Shown: positions 52,831 to 62,412 of the stretch, piece after piece | Position numbering within the stretch: the stretch's first letter is position 1 | How the letters are laid out: every line of letters begins with the position of its first letter | Source: Dissulfurirhabdus thermomarina | GTDB lineage: Bacteria; Desulfobacterota; Dissulfuribacteria; Dissulfuribacterales; Dissulfurirhabdaceae | Direction of reading: 5' to 3' | NCBI RefSeq assembly: GCF_012979235.1 | Contig: NZ_JAATWC010000005.1 | Location: forward strand, 62,001 to 126,000 | DNA: 64,000 bases | The notes under the pieces: generated by a model | The model's input: only the letters and a program-made list of their open reading frames with translations | The model's database searches: none | Told to the model about the DNA's origin: nothing | Position numbers and translations under genes: made by a program

Positions 52831-53391
52831 ATGAGTTCATCCGATCGAGATCTCTTCTTGTTCCTGGGGCGGGCCTTCCAGTATCCCGACGCGCAGGTCG
52901 CCCTGCACGGTGCCTGGACCCTCAAGAAGCTCGCCCGCGACCTCGGGCTCGATCTCCCCGACGTCCCCGAGATCTCCCTCGAAGAACTCCAGACCGAGTA
53001 CACCCGCCTGTTCATCAACTCGCCCGAGGGGGCCGCGGCGCCGCCCTACGCCTCCATCTACCGCCACCGGGCGGGTTTTCTCTACCAGGAAGGGCACGAC
53101 GAGGCCCTTTCTTATTACCGGGAAATGGGGTTCGAGCCCGTGGAGGGGCCCGAGCCCGGGGATCACATCGGCTTTGAACTGGCCTTCGTGGGGCTCTTGC
53201 TGGAAGAGGGCCGGCTGGATCTCTTGGAGCGTTTCCTGGGCGGCCACCTGCTCAAGTGGTATCCGGAGCTGGCCGCCCGGCTCCTCGCGGCCCGGCCGCA
53301 TCCCTTCTACGCGGCCCTGGCGCAGGTCACCGACGCCTGTCTGAACAGACTGTTGGAGGAGGTTGTGCATGAAGAGAAGAGAGTTCCTTAA
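52831..53391 (+). CDS. TorD-family molybdoenzyme chaperone
   Basis: 186 residues, all-helical. It contains LEELQTEYTRLFINSPEGAAAPPYASIYR, short form EYTRLFINSPEG and PPYASIY, the conserved TorD/DmsD-family turn, and YREMGFEPVEG with the later DHIGFELAFVGLLLEE. Such chaperones bind the Tat signal and insert cofactor into the catalytic subunit encoded next. The ATG at 52831 is preferred to the TTG at 52828. The 3' end overlaps the catalytic subunit gene. Confidence 0.88.
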   Translation: MSSSDRDLFLFLGRAFQYPDAQVALHGAWTLKKLARDLGLDLPDVPEISLEELQTEYTRLFINSPEGAAAPPYASIYRHRAGFLYQEGHDEALSYYREMGFEPVEGPEPGDHIGFELAFVGLLLEEGRLDLLERFLGGHLLKWYPELAARLLAARPHPFYAALAQVTDACLNRLLEEVVHEEKRVP

Positions 53392-55651
53392 GTTTTCGAC
53401 GGCGAGCTGCATGGCGCTGGCCGCCATGGAGCTGGGCGGAGGAAAGGCTTTCTTCAGGCCCGCCAAGGCCATGGCCTCCGGGGAGCTGCCCGGCAGCCTC
53501 GGAGCCAAGGAGGTCTACTCCGTCTGCGAGATGTGTTTCTGGCGGTGCCCCATCGTGGCCAAGGTGAAGGGCGGCAAGCTGGTCAAGATCGAGGGCAACC
53601 CCAAGAGCCCGGCCAACGGCAAGCGGGTCTGCGCCCGGGGCAACTCCGGCGTCCAGCTCCTCTACGACCCGGATCGGGTGAAGTACCCCATGAAGCGGAC
53701 GGGCGCCCGGGGCGAGGGCAAGTGGGCCCGGATCTCCTGGGACGAGGCCCTGGACGAGGTGGCCTACAACATGAAGAAGGTGCGGAAGAAGTACGGCCCG
53801 CACGCCCTGGCCTACTTCGACCACGGGGCTTCCGCCGAGTTCATGCGCGGCCTCTTCATGCACATGGGCACCGAGAACTACTCCAACGAGCCCGCCTTCT
53901 TCCAGTGCGTCGGGCCCGTGGCCGAGGCCTTCATCTCCTCCATGGGGTACCTGGTCTCCGGCACCCGGCAGTACACGGACATGGGGCACGCCAAGGCCAT
54001 CCTCCTGGTGGGGAGCCACATCGGCGAGAACGTCCACGTCTCCCACGTGCGGGAGTACATCCAGGGGCTGGCCAACGGCGCCAAGCTCGTGGTGGTGGAC
54101 CCGCGCTTTTCGGCCCCGGCCAACAAGGCCGACGTCTGGCTGCCCATCCGGCCCGGCACGGACACCGCGCTGCTGCTTGCCTGGATCAACTACGTCATCC
54201 AGCACAAGCTCTACGACAAGGACTTCGTGGCCAACCACTGCGAGGGCTTCGAGGCGGTGAAGGAGGGTGTCAAGGACTACACCCTCGAATGGGCCGCCCG
54301 TATCTGCGACCTCAAGGTGGCCGACATGGAGGCCGCCATCCGGATGCTCGCCAAGGCGGCGCCCAACGTCACCATCCACCCGGGCCGGCACTCCACCTGG
54401 TACGGGCGGGGTGACGTCCAGCGCCACCGGGCCCTGGCCATCTTGAACGGGCTCCTCGGGGCCGTGGCCGTGCCGGGCGGGCTGTATCTGCCCACCCCGG
54501 TGAAGACCGGAAAGAGCGAGTGCCCCGAGTGCGAGGCCGAGGTGGAGGAGCCGGACACCTCGCTCAAGGACGACTTCCCCTACGCCGGGAACTTCCCCGG
54601 CAACCCCACGGCCAAGATCATCGAGGCCACCCTCACCGGTGAGCCCTATCCCATCAAGCTCTGGGGCGTCAACGGGGTGAACATCCTCCAGACCATCCCG
54701 AACCCCTACGACACCATGGAGGCCATCAAGAAACTGGACTTCATCTTCACCGAGTCCATGATGGCCGACGAGGCGGCCATGTGGGCCGACATCGTGCTGC
54801 CCGGGGCGACCTACCTCGAGCGCTACGACAGCCTCCATACCTACGACGGCATCACCCCGTACCTCGCCGTCCGCCAGCCCGCGGTGGAGCCGCTCTTCGA
54901 GTCGAAGTCCAGCTACTGGATCGCCCGCGAGCTCGCCAAGCGGCTCGGCGTCGACTGCTACCCCTGCGAGCACGAGGTGGAGTACATCGAGGAGGAGCTC
55001 AAGGGGGCGGGGCTCACCCTGGAGAAGCTCAACCGGATGGGCGGCATCGTGAGCTACAAGGCCAATCCCTACCGGAGCCGCAAGGAGCTCAAGCTCCCCA
55101 CCGAGAGCGGCAAGGTGAACCTCGCGGTCGCGCACTACGAAGACGACGACTTCGACCCGGTGCCGAAGTTCGAGCCGACCCCGGCGCCCCCCAAGGGCTA
55201 CGCCCGGCTCATCTACGGCCGCGTCCCGGTCCACACCTTCAGCCGGACCATGAACAACCTCTGGCTCCACAACGAGTGGCCCGAGAACCACGCCTGGGTG
55301 AACGACGAGGTGGCGGCCAAGCTCGGCATCGCCGACGGCGACACCATCGTGCTCGAAAACCAGGACGGGAAGCGCTCCCTGGAGGTCAAGGCCAAGGTGA
55401 CCCCGGGCATCCGGCCCGACGCCATCTACCTGCCGCACGGGTTCGGCAGCCGCTCCAAGCGCCTCACCCGGGCCTACGGCAAGGGCGCCAGCGACCAGTT
55501 CCTCATCACCCACTACGAGAACTGCCCGTTCACCGGGGCCTCGAGCCACCGGACGAGCTTCGTGCGGATCGTCAAGGGGGGCAAGGCGCTCGACATCCCC
55601 GAGCTCCGGCCGCTGCCCCGGGAGATCCCCCGCTTCAAGAAGAGCGCGTAA
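53369..55651 (+). CDS. Molybdopterin oxidoreductase catalytic subunit (PhsA/PsrA-like)
   Basis: 760 residues. N-terminal Tat signal KRREFLKFSTASCMA; 4Fe-4S motif CEMCFWRC plus Cys88 (Cys53, 56, 60, 88); molybdopterin-binding domains through to a C-terminal GRVPVHTFSRTMNN and SDQFLITHYENCP. A Cys at 180 (FFQCVGP) is a candidate Mo ligand. The group includes thiosulfate, polysulfide and other sulfur-compound reductases, so a sulfur role is likely but the substrate is not proven. It is exported folded to the periplasm with its Fe-S partner. GGAGGAGG precedes the ATG. Confidence 0.88.
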   Translation: MKRREFLKFSTASCMALAAMELGGGKAFFRPAKAMASGELPGSLGAKEVYSVCEMCFWRCPIVAKVKGGKLVKIEGNPKSPANGKRVCARGNSGVQLLYDPDRVKYPMKRTGARGEGKWARISWDEALDEVAYNMKKVRKKYGPHALAYFDHGASAEFMRGLFMHMGTENYSNEPAFFQCVGPVAEAFISSMGYLVSGTRQYTDMGHAKAILLVGSHIGENVHVSHVREYIQGLANGAKLVVVDPRFSAPANKADVWLPIRPGTDTALLLAWINYVIQHKLYDKDFVANHCEGFEAVKEGVKDYTLEWAARICDLKVADMEAAIRMLAKAAPNVTIHPGRHSTWYGRGDVQRHRALAILNGLLGAVAVPGGLYLPTPVKTGKSECPECEAEVEEPDTSLKDDFPYAGNFPGNPTAKIIEATLTGEPYPIKLWGVNGVNILQTIPNPYDTMEAIKKLDFIFTESMMADEAAMWADIVLPGATYLERYDSLHTYDGITPYLAVRQPAVEPLFESKSSYWIARELAKRLGVDCYPCEHEVEYIEEELKGAGLTLEKLNRMGGIVSYKANPYRSRKELKLPTESGKVNLAVAHYEDDDFDPVPKFEPTPAPPKGYARLIYGRVPVHTFSRTMNNLWLHNEWPENHAWVNDEVAAKLGIADGDTIVLENQDGKRSLEVKAKVTPGIRPDAIYLPHGFGSRSKRLTRAYGKGASDQFLITHYENCPFTGASSHRTSFVRIVKGGKALDIPELRPLPREIPRFKKSA

Positions 55652-55667
55652 TAAGGAGGGTTAAGGA

Positions 55668-56414
55668 ATGAGCCAATATGCCATGGTGATAGATCTGGAC
55701 CGGTGCGTGGGCTGCCACGCCTGCGCCATCGCGTGCCGGGCGGAGTGGAAGGTCCCCACCGAGGAGGGCTACCGCCGGAACTGGGTGAAGCGGATCGGGC
55801 CGGAAAAGACCCCCTACGGGATCTCCTATACCTTCTTCCCCGGCCTCTGCAACCACTGCGACCACCCCGTGTGCGTGGACGTCTGCCCGGTGGACCCCGA
55901 GGAGCGGACCTTCACGGACTTCCGCACCGGGAAGAAGACCCGGATGGAGATCAAGGCGACGTACAAGGATCCCTTCACGGGGGCGGTGCTCATCGCCAAG
56001 GAGCGGTGCATCGGCTGCGGCGCCTGCGTGGAGGCCTGTCCCTACCACGCCCGCTACCTCGACGAGACCCTCGACGAGCCCAAGGCCGACAAGTGCACCT
56101 TCTGCTACGAGCGGCTCGCCCACGGCGAGGAGCCGGCCTGCGTCAAGACCTGCATCGCCGACGCCCGGATCTTCGGGGACCTCTCCGATCGCAACTCCCG
56201 CGTCTACAAGCTGGTCCACAAGGAGGGCGCCAAGCGCCTCGAGTCCGACGTGGTGAAGATCGGGCCCAACGTCTACTGGAAGGGCAAGAAGAAGGACCTT
56301 CATGCCCTCTTCAAGAACTACGCGCCGCGCGAGCGGACCTGGGAAGAGGTGGACAACATGAGCCGCCGCGGCTTCCTGGCGGGGCTCGCCCGGAAGACGT
56401 CCCTCAAGGGCTGA
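55668..56414 (+). CDS. 4Fe-4S electron-transfer subunit (PhsB/DmsB type)
   Basis: 248 residues. Four 4Fe-4S clusters are expected: CVGCHACAIAC, CNHCDHPVCVDVCP, CIGCGACVEACP and CTFCYERLAHGEEPACVKTC. This is the electron-entry subunit for the preceding molybdoenzyme. The C-terminus ends SRRGFLAGLARKTSLKG, which looks like a Tat signal motif at the wrong end of the protein. No NrfD-type membrane anchor gene follows; a terminator does. Confidence 0.9.
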   Translation: MSQYAMVIDLDRCVGCHACAIACRAEWKVPTEEGYRRNWVKRIGPEKTPYGISYTFFPGLCNHCDHPVCVDVCPVDPEERTFTDFRTGKKTRMEIKATYKDPFTGAVLIAKERCIGCGACVEACPYHARYLDETLDEPKADKCTFCYERLAHGEEPACVKTCIADARIFGDLSDRNSRVYKLVHKEGAKRLESDVVKIGPNVYWKGKKKDLHALFKNYAPRERTWEEVDNMSRRGFLAGLARKTSLKG

Positions 56415-56438
56415 TCCGGCCCTTCGCGGACATCCAAG

Positions 56439-56475
56439 CGCGGGGCGGGCCGGACGGCCCGCCCCGCGTCTTTTT
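56439..56475 (+). terminator. Strong intrinsic terminator after the molybdoenzyme operon
   Basis: A 13-base perfect stem, CGCGGGGCGGGCC (56439-56451) with GGCCCGCCCCGCG (56456-56468), a GGAC loop and then TCTTTTT. Confidence 0.9.
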
Positions 56476-56490
56476 GTCGGAGGAACGAAC

Positions 56491-56961
56491 ATGATGGACA
56501 ACACAAGTGGCGGGGGCCGCGTGGTCTCCATCGCCTGGAGCGAGCGGAAGGGGGAACGCAAGACGCGGGTCGAGCGGGCCGTCCTGGTGGCCGGTCACGG
56601 CCTCGAGGGCGACGCCCACGCCGGGCCCTGGCACCGGCAGGTGAGCTTGCTTGCCGCCGAGGGGATCTCGCGCGCCCGGGAAAGGGGGCTCGACGTCCAC
56701 TTCGGGGACTTCGCGGAGAACGTCGCCACCGAGGGGATCGACTGGCCCGCCGTTGCCGTGGGGACCCGGGTCCGCATCGGCGCCGAGGTCGAGATCGAGA
56801 TCACCCAGATCGGGAAGCGCTGCCATACCCGCTGCGCCATCTACCACATGGCCGGCGACTGCATCATGCCCCGGGAAGGGGTCTTCGGCCGGGTGCTCCG
56901 GGGCGGCGAGATCCGGGTCGGCGACGCGGTCCGGCTGCTTTCCGGGGAGGCGGGCGAATGA
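56491..56961 (+). CDS. MOSC-domain protein
   Basis: 156 residues forming a single MOSC domain: VVSIAWSERKGERK, GHGLEGDAHAGPWHRQVSLLA, FAENVATEGIDW and CHTRCAIYHMAGDCIMP, with the conserved Cys in the last part. MOSC proteins carry molybdenum cofactor or sulfur. It sits downstream of a molybdoenzyme operon but after a terminator, so it may be expressed on its own. GGAGG precedes the ATG. Confidence 0.88.
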   Translation: MMDNTSGGGRVVSIAWSERKGERKTRVERAVLVAGHGLEGDAHAGPWHRQVSLLAAEGISRARERGLDVHFGDFAENVATEGIDWPAVAVGTRVRIGAEVEIEITQIGKRCHTRCAIYHMAGDCIMPREGVFGRVLRGGEIRVGDAVRLLSGEAGE

Positions 56962-57015
56962 ACCCCGGGGCGGCCGTCCCGGCCCGCCGGGGTCGCGCGG
57001 GGTAGGGCGGCCCGG

Positions 57016-58221
57016 GTGGCGCGGATGGTGTCCTCCGCCGGGCCGGATCCCGGGGCCGGGCGCCGCCGGGCCCTGCGCTTCATCCTCTGCCTGGGCCTCG
57101 TCAGCCTCTTCGGCGACATGGCCTACGAGGGGGCCCGGGGGGTCACCGGGCCGTACCTGGCGCTCCTCGGGGCCGGGGGGGCGGCGGTGGGCCTCGTGGC
57201 GGGGCTCGGCGAGTTCGCCGGGCACGTCCTCCGGCTCGCCTCCGGGGTGGCCGCCGACCGGACCCGCGCCTACTGGCCCCTCACCTTCCTGGGCTACGGG
57301 CTCATGCTCGCCGTCCCGGCCCTGGCCCTGGTGACCTCGTGGCCGGCGGCGGCCGCCTGCCTCGTGCTGGAGCGGGCGGGGAAGGCCCTCCGATCCCCGG
57401 CCCGCGACGCCATCCTCGCCGGAGCCGCCCGGGAGGTGGGGCGGGGCACCGGCTTCGGCCTCCACGAGGCCCTGGACCAGGTGGGCGCCGTGGCCGGCCC
57501 GCTGCTCCTGGCCGGGGTCTTCGCCCTGGGGCTCGGCTACCGGGCCGGCTTCGCGGTGCTCGTCGTCCCCGTGGGGCTCGCCCTCCTCGCGCTCTGGCGC
57601 GCCCGGGCGGCGGCGCCGCCGGAGCCGCCCCGGGCCGGGGCCGGCCGGCCGGGGGCGGCGGTCCCCACGCGGCTCGGCCGCCGGTTCCGGGCCTACGTCC
57701 TCTTCACCTTCTTCGCCGTCCTGGGGCTCGCCAACTTCCCCCTCGTCGCCTACCACCTCGGGGTCACCGGGGCCGTCTCCCGCACCACGATCCCCCTCCT
57801 CTACGCCCTCGCCATGGGGGTGGACGCCCTGGCCGCCCTGGCGGCCGGGCGCCTCTACGACCGCCTCGGCCTCGCCGTGATCGGCGGGGTGCCGGTCCTC
57901 ACGGCGGGTGCCACGGCGCTCGCCTTCGCGCCGGGGCCGGGGGCGGCGGTGACGGGCGTCGTCCTCTGGGGCGCCGTCATGGGCCTCCACGAGGCCGTCA
58001 TGCGGGCCGCGGTGGCGGACCTCGCCCCCCGGTGGCGGCGGGGCACCGCCTACGGGATCTTCCACGCGGTCTACGGGGCGGCATGGCTCGCGGGGGGCTG
58101 GACCATGGGGGCGCTCCACGACGCGGCCCCCGGGGCGCTTGCCGCCTTCGCCGCCGGGGCGGAGCTCTTGGCGCTTGCCGCCTTCGCCGCCGGGCTTCGG
58201 CCGGGGCAAGGGGACGGGTGA
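57016..58221 (+). CDS. Major facilitator superfamily transporter
   Basis: 401 residues with 12 predicted helices. LVSLFGDMAYEGARGVTGPYLALLGA near the N-terminus, cited as SLFGDMAYEGARG, and a loop-5 motif EVGRGTGFGLHEALDQVGAVAGPLLLA are typical of the MFS branch of putative efflux or sugar-like transporters. Substrate unknown. The start is a GTG at 57016, with an ATG 9 bases later as an alternative. Confidence 0.82.
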   Translation: MARMVSSAGPDPGAGRRRALRFILCLGLVSLFGDMAYEGARGVTGPYLALLGAGGAAVGLVAGLGEFAGHVLRLASGVAADRTRAYWPLTFLGYGLMLAVPALALVTSWPAAAACLVLERAGKALRSPARDAILAGAAREVGRGTGFGLHEALDQVGAVAGPLLLAGVFALGLGYRAGFAVLVVPVGLALLALWRARAAAPPEPPRAGAGRPGAAVPTRLGRRFRAYVLFTFFAVLGLANFPLVAYHLGVTGAVSRTTIPLLYALAMGVDALAALAAGRLYDRLGLAVIGGVPVLTAGATALAFAPGPGAAVTGVVLWGAVMGLHEAVMRAAVADLAPRWRRGTAYGIFHAVYGAAWLAGGWTMGALHDAAPGALAAFAAGAELLALAAFAAGLRPGQGDG

Positions 58222-58252
58222 GGGGGCGGAGGCCCCGCTGCGGCCGGGGATT

Positions 58253-58280
58253 TTGGCGGCTCCTCGTTGTTTGGTAGAAT
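58253..58280 (+). promoter_or_regulatory. Candidate promoter of the PhnD-like/kinase/regulator operon
   Basis: TTGGCG (58253-58258), 16 bases and TAGAAT (58275-58280), 58 bases before the ATG of the PhnD-like gene. Confidence 0.5.
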
Positions 58281-58338
58281 GGAGAGCGGAGGAGAGGCGG
58301 GAGCCCGGGACCAGGCGCCCTCCGGCGCGGGAGGCATC

Positions 58339-59304
58339 ATGACGTTTTCGATCCCCAGATATGCTCCCGGAACTCGGACCGCTTGGCTGGCGTTCCTGTG
58401 CCTCCTCCCGCTCCTTGCCGCATGTGATCGGGGCCCGGACGATGGCGGCGCCGGGCGGCACGAGGTGGTGCGGCTGGACCGCCTGCAGCCCCTTCCCGGC
58501 CGTATGCGGGGGAACAATGCACGGCCCTTCCGCATGGCGGTCGCCGCCATGTTGTCCCCGGAGGGGAATCTCCAGGCCTACCGGGACCTGCTCCAGTACC
58601 TCGGGCAGCGGATGGGCCGCCCGGTGGAACTGGTCCAGCGGCGGACCTACCTCGAGGTGAACAAGCTCGTCACCGACGGGCGCGTCGACCTGGCCTTCGT
58701 CTGTACCGGGGCCTATTGCCAGGCGGCGGGGGAACACCGCATGGAACTGCTCGTGGTGCCCCAGGTGGGGAGCAAGGTGACCTACCGGGCCCTCATCATC
58801 GTTCCCGCCGCCTCCGGGGCCAAGGCCTTCCGGGACCTCGAGGGCCGGGTCTTCGCGTTCACGGATCCGCTCTCCAACACGGGCTACCGATATCCCCGGC
58901 GGGTCCTGGCCGAGATGGGGCGGCGGCCCGGGCCGTTTTTCGGCAGGACCCTCTTCACCTACAGCCACGACCGCTCCATCCGGGCGGTGGCGGAGGGCTT
59001 GGCCGACGGCGCCGCCGTGGACGAGATCGTCTTCGAGCGGCTGGCCAAGGCGGAGCCGGCCCTGGCGGAGCGTGTCCGCGTCATTCTCCGGTCCGAGGAG
59101 TTCGGCATCCCGCCGGTGGTGGTGCCGGCCTCCCTTCCGGATGTGGAAAAGTCGCGGCTTCGCCGGCTCCTGCTCGCTCTCCAAGACGACCCGGAGGGAC
59201 GGAAGGCCCTTAAGGCCCTCGGCGTGGACCGGTTCGTGGAAGTGGATCCCGCGCTCTACCGCGTGCCGTGCCAGGAGCCCCGGGAGGAGCGGTGCGAGCG
59301 CTGA
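58339..59304 (+). CDS. PhnD-like periplasmic binding lipoprotein (sensor component)
   Basis: 321 residues. Signal peptide with lipobox LAAC (Cys29). The mature part matches the PhnD/substrate-binding type II fold: RDLLQYLGQRMGRPVELVQR, DGRVDLAFVCTGAY, LEGRVFAFTDPLSNTGYRYPRR and ADGAAVDEIVFERL. In TtrS of tetrathionate sensors such a domain is fused to the kinase; here it is a separate lipoprotein whose gene overlaps the kinase gene. It probably binds the ligand in the periplasm and passes the signal to the kinase. No ABC transporter genes accompany it. Confidence 0.85.
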   Translation: MTFSIPRYAPGTRTAWLAFLCLLPLLAACDRGPDDGGAGRHEVVRLDRLQPLPGRMRGNNARPFRMAVAAMLSPEGNLQAYRDLLQYLGQRMGRPVELVQRRTYLEVNKLVTDGRVDLAFVCTGAYCQAAGEHRMELLVVPQVGSKVTYRALIIVPAASGAKAFRDLEGRVFAFTDPLSNTGYRYPRRVLAEMGRRPGPFFGRTLFTYSHDRSIRAVAEGLADGAAVDEIVFERLAKAEPALAERVRVILRSEEFGIPPVVVPASLPDVEKSRLRRLLLALQDDPEGRKALKALGVDRFVEVDPALYRVPCQEPREERCER

Positions 59305-60767
59305 AGGGCCGAGGTCCTTGGGGCGGCCGCCCGAGGACCCTCCTGGTGGGGGCCCTGGGCCGGGCGGGGGCCGCCTTTTGGGCCGTGGCCGATTCGGTTC
59401 CCATCCGCGTCAAGATCATCGGGATGGTGCTGGGAACCGCTTGCCTGGTGGGGTCCTTCGCTACGGTGCACGTCTACCGGGTCATGTCCCGGCAGGTCTC
59501 GGAGCACCTGCGGGAGATGAGCCGTGCCGTGGCCGGGGAACTGTCGGCCCACGCGGGAGATTTCATCCTGGTCAACGACATCTATGGTCTCGACCGGTTG
59601 CTCCGGGAGGCCCGGGCCAACCGGCCCGATCTCCGCTATGCCTTCGTCCTGGACCCGGGCGGCCAGGTCCTCGTTCATACATTCGAGGGCGGATTTCCGC
59701 ATGACCTCCTTCGCGTCCGGCACCGGGCGAAGGACGCGGGCACGATCCGTTTCCTCACCAACGAGGGCAGCGTGTGGGATACCGCCGTGCCGATTTCCGG
59801 CGGGGCGGCCGGGATCCTCCGGGTGGGCATATCGGAACGTCGATCCCGGGCGGTCATCCACTTTCTCGTTCGGGACCTCCTGCTGACCACGCTCCTGGTC
59901 ATGGCAGGCGGGGTCCTGCTCTCGGGGCTCCTGACCTGGGTCCTCACGCGGCCCCTGAAGTCCTTGGCGGAGGCCGCCCGCCGTATCCAGGTGGGGGACT
60001 ACTCCGCCCGGGTCAGGGAGTTTTCCCGGGACGAGGCCGGGCGGCTCATCTCGGCCTTCAACGAGATGGCCGAGCGGCTCGAGGCCGCCGAGGCCGAGAG
60101 GGCCGGCCGGGAGGCACTCCGCCGGGAGCTCATGGGGCGCGTCCTCGTGGCCCAGGAGGAGGAACGGGCCAGGATCGCCCGGGAACTGCATGACCAGGTG
60201 GGGCAGTCGATCGCCTCGCTCATGGTGGAACTCAAGGTGCTCCAGGGCGTGGCCGGGTGCGAGGCGGCCCGGGCGGGGGTGGAGCGGCTCCGCCATACCC
60301 TTACCCGGGAACTCGAGGGGATCCATCGCCTTTCCGTGGAGCTGCGGCCGCCCGTCCTGGACGACCTGGGTCTGGCCGCGGCCCTGGATCTGTACGTGAC
60401 CGAATTCATGGAGCAGCACGGGATAGAGGTGGATTTCACTCCCATCGGCGTGGAAGAGGGGCGCCTGCCCGCCCCGGTGGAGATCGGGGTCTACCGGATC
60501 ATCCAGGAGGCCCTCACCAACGTGGTGCGGCATGCGGAGGCCCGCCGGGTCACGGTCATCCTGGAACGCCGGGCCGGGCGGATCCGCGGCGTGGTGGAGG
60601 ACGACGGAACCGGCTTCGTGCCCGGGAAGGTCCGCGGCGGCCGGGTCGGCCTCTACGGGATGGAGGAGCGGGCCCAGCTCCTGGGCGGGCGGTTGCACGT
60701 GGACAGCGAGCCGGGCAGGGGGACCATGGTGGTGCTGGATGTTCCCTTGCCGGGAGGGGCGGGATGA
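59292..60767 (+). CDS. Membrane sensor histidine kinase (HisKA_3, NarX/TtrS-like)
   Basis: 491 residues. Two transmembrane helices (about 42-62 and 194-216) flank a periplasmic region of about 130 residues; a HAMP domain (217-270) follows. The dimerisation domain has [16 protein letters not shown] with phospho-acceptor His300, and the ATPase has [18 protein letters not shown] and GLYGMEER. The GTG at 59292 overlaps the end of the PhnD-like gene; an upstream GTG at 59268 is possible. It should phosphorylate the response regulator encoded next. Confidence 0.9.
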   Translation: MRALKGRGPWGGRPRTLLVGALGRAGAAFWAVADSVPIRVKIIGMVLGTACLVGSFATVHVYRVMSRQVSEHLREMSRAVAGELSAHAGDFILVNDIYGLDRLLREARANRPDLRYAFVLDPGGQVLVHTFEGGFPHDLLRVRHRAKDAGTIRFLTNEGSVWDTAVPISGGAAGILRVGISERRSRAVIHFLVRDLLLTTLLVMAGGVLLSGLLTWVLTRPLKSLAEAARRIQVGDYSARVREFSRDEAGRLISAFNEMAERLEAAEAERAGREALRRELMGRVLVAQEEERARIARELHDQVGQSIASLMVELKVLQGVAGCEAARAGVERLRHTLTRELEGIHRLSVELRPPVLDDLGLAAALDLYVTEFMEQHGIEVDFTPIGVEEGRLPAPVEIGVYRIIQEALTNVVRHAEARRVTVILERRAGRIRGVVEDDGTGFVPGKVRGGRVGLYGMEERAQLLGGRLHVDSEPGRGTMVVLDVPLPGGAG

Positions 60768-61444
60768 CGGAGCGGCTCACCGTGGCCATAGTGGACGACC
60801 ATGCCATCCTCCGGGCCGGGCTCCGCCTGCTCCTGGAGGCCGCGCCGGACATGGAGGTGGTAGGGGAGGCCGGGGAGGCCGGCGAGGCGCTGTCCATGAT
60901 CCGGGACGCGCGACCGGACGTGGTGCTCCTGGACATCTCCCTCCCCGGGACGAGCGGCCTGGAACTCGTCTCGAGGATCCGTTCCCTCTCTCCCGATTCC
61001 CGGATCTTGATCCTCACCATGCACGAGGACACCCGCTATCTCGAGCGGGCCCTGGAGGAGGGCGCGGCCGGGTTCCTCCTCAAGAAGGCCATGGACGTCG
61101 AGCTGCTCCTGGGGATCCGGACCGTGGCGCGGGGGGAGCCCTTCATCCACTCCAGCATGGTCGCCGGGCTGCTCGGCGCGGTCCAGCGGCGGCCCCGGGC
61201 GGAGGCCACCGAGGACGGGCGGGATCGGGCCCTCTGGGGCACCCTGAGCCCCAGGGAGCAGGAGGTCATGACGGCCGTGGCCCACGGCCATACCAGCCGG
61301 GAGATCGCGGACCGGCACCACCTGAGCGAGAAGACGGTGGCCACCTACCGGTCCCGGGCCATGGCCAAGCTGGGGATCTCCAGCAGGGCCGAGCTCGTGG
61401 ACTTGGTGCTCCGCCTGGGGCTCATGGACCGCCCGTCGGCCTGA
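60764..61444 (+). CDS. LuxR-type response regulator (NarL/TtrR-like)
   Basis: 226 residues. Receiver domain with [13 protein letters not shown], the phosphorylation Asp57 in [10 protein letters not shown] and Lys in FLLKKAMD; C-terminal LuxR HTH (about 160-210, [22 protein letters not shown]). It starts on an ATGA overlap with the kinase. It likely activates the neighbouring ttr-like operon, as TtrR does elsewhere. Confidence 0.93.
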   Translation: MTERLTVAIVDDHAILRAGLRLLLEAAPDMEVVGEAGEAGEALSMIRDARPDVVLLDISLPGTSGLELVSRIRSLSPDSRILILTMHEDTRYLERALEEGAAGFLLKKAMDVELLLGIRTVARGEPFIHSSMVAGLLGAVQRRPRAEATEDGRDRALWGTLSPREQEVMTAVAHGHTSREIADRHHLSEKTVATYRSRAMAKLGISSRAELVDLVLRLGLMDRPSA

Positions 61445-61476
61445 CACATCGCCTTCCCCGCCGGTCGCGGCCGGTG

Positions 61477-61553
61477 TCGGGGATCTTCCTACACGTCCGG
61501 GCGGCCTGTCCGGTCAACTCCGACAAAACTATCCAAGATTCCCCGATTTTTTT
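61477..61553 (+). terminator. Probable terminator after the response regulator gene
   Basis: TCGGGGATCTT (61477-61487) pairs with AAGATTCCCCGA (61535-61546) with one bulge, followed by seven T. The large loop holds another GC-rich hairpin. The rest of the 233-base gap to 61678 should contain the ttr-like operon's promoter, but no clear motif is visible. Confidence 0.6.
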
Positions 61554-61677
61554 CGTGCGCCGGTGGATCTACCCTGGTTGTGGTCGGCAGGGTGAGCCGG
61601 GCGGCGGCGTCACCCGCCAGCGGCCGGGCCGGGCGCCTTCGCAGTGCTTGCGGATAGGGATCTCAGGAGGTTTCACC

Positions 61678-62403
61678 ATGGCATTCATGGACATCGAACC
61701 CCAGGAAATTCGGCGGCGGATGACGGAGGACCTCAGGCGGGCCCTCGCCAAGCCCATGAACGAGCGGCACTGGGTCATGGTCCTGGACCTGGCCAAGTGC
61801 GTGGGCTGCACGGCCTGCACCACGGCCTGCGTGGCCGAGAACCACCTCCCGCCGGGTGTGGTCTACCGGCCCGTCATTGAGCGGGAGATCGGCCGGTATC
61901 CCAACGTTCGAAAGACCTTCATGCCCCGCCCGTGCATGCAGTGTGACAATCCGCCGTGCGTCAAGGTCTGCCCGGCCCACGCCACCTGGAAGCGGCCCGA
62001 CGGCATCGTGGAGATCGACTACGACAAGTGCATCGGGTGCCGCTACTGCATCAATGCCTGCCCCTACTCCGCCAGGACCTTCGACAAGGGCTTCTACTAC
62101 AGCGATGGCACCCCGTACATCCCGGACTACGAAAAGAAACCCGCCTTCGAGTACGGCAGGACGTGGCCCAGGCGAAACCGCCACGATTCCCCGGCGGGCA
62201 ACGCCCGAAAGTGCACCTTCTGCCTTCACCGGATCGACAAGGGGCTCTTGCCCGCCTGCGTCACCACCTGTCTCGGGGACGCCACCTACTTCGGCGATTC
62301 CAACGACCCGGACAGCCTCGTCTCCCGCCTGATCGCCTCGCCCCGGGTGATGCGGCTCAAGGCGGAGTTCGGGACCCGTCCGAGCACCTATTACCTGGTA
62401 TAG
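61678..62403 (+). CDS. ttrB: 4Fe-4S electron-transfer subunit of a tetrathionate reductase-like complex
   Basis: 241 residues with four 4Fe-4S cluster motifs: [37 protein letters not shown] and [20 protein letters not shown]. It has no Tat signal of its own, unlike Salmonella TtrB, so it may be co-exported with the catalytic subunit. Gene order B-C-A behind a sensor/regulator pair matches the ttr locus. Related subunits also serve sulfite-, arsenate- and selenate-type reductases, so the gene symbol is tentative. CAGGAGG precedes the ATG. Confidence 0.8.
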   Translation: MAFMDIEPQEIRRRMTEDLRRALAKPMNERHWVMVLDLAKCVGCTACTTACVAENHLPPGVVYRPVIEREIGRYPNVRKTFMPRPCMQCDNPPCVKVCPAHATWKRPDGIVEIDYDKCIGCRYCINACPYSARTFDKGFYYSDGTPYIPDYEKKPAFEYGRTWPRRNRHDSPAGNARKCTFCLHRIDKGLLPACVTTCLGDATYFGDSNDPDSLVSRLIASPRVMRLKAEFGTRPSTYYLV

Positions 62404-62412
62404 GGGGAGAAG

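Noticed and set aside
56404-59184. A 926-residue minus-strand ORF
   Set aside because: Antisense to the MOSC, MFS and PhnD-like genes; no recognisable domain.
61554-61677. A sigma-54 promoter before the ttr-like operon
   Set aside because: GG and GC elements are present but not with the required spacing; the regulator is LuxR type, which works with sigma-70.
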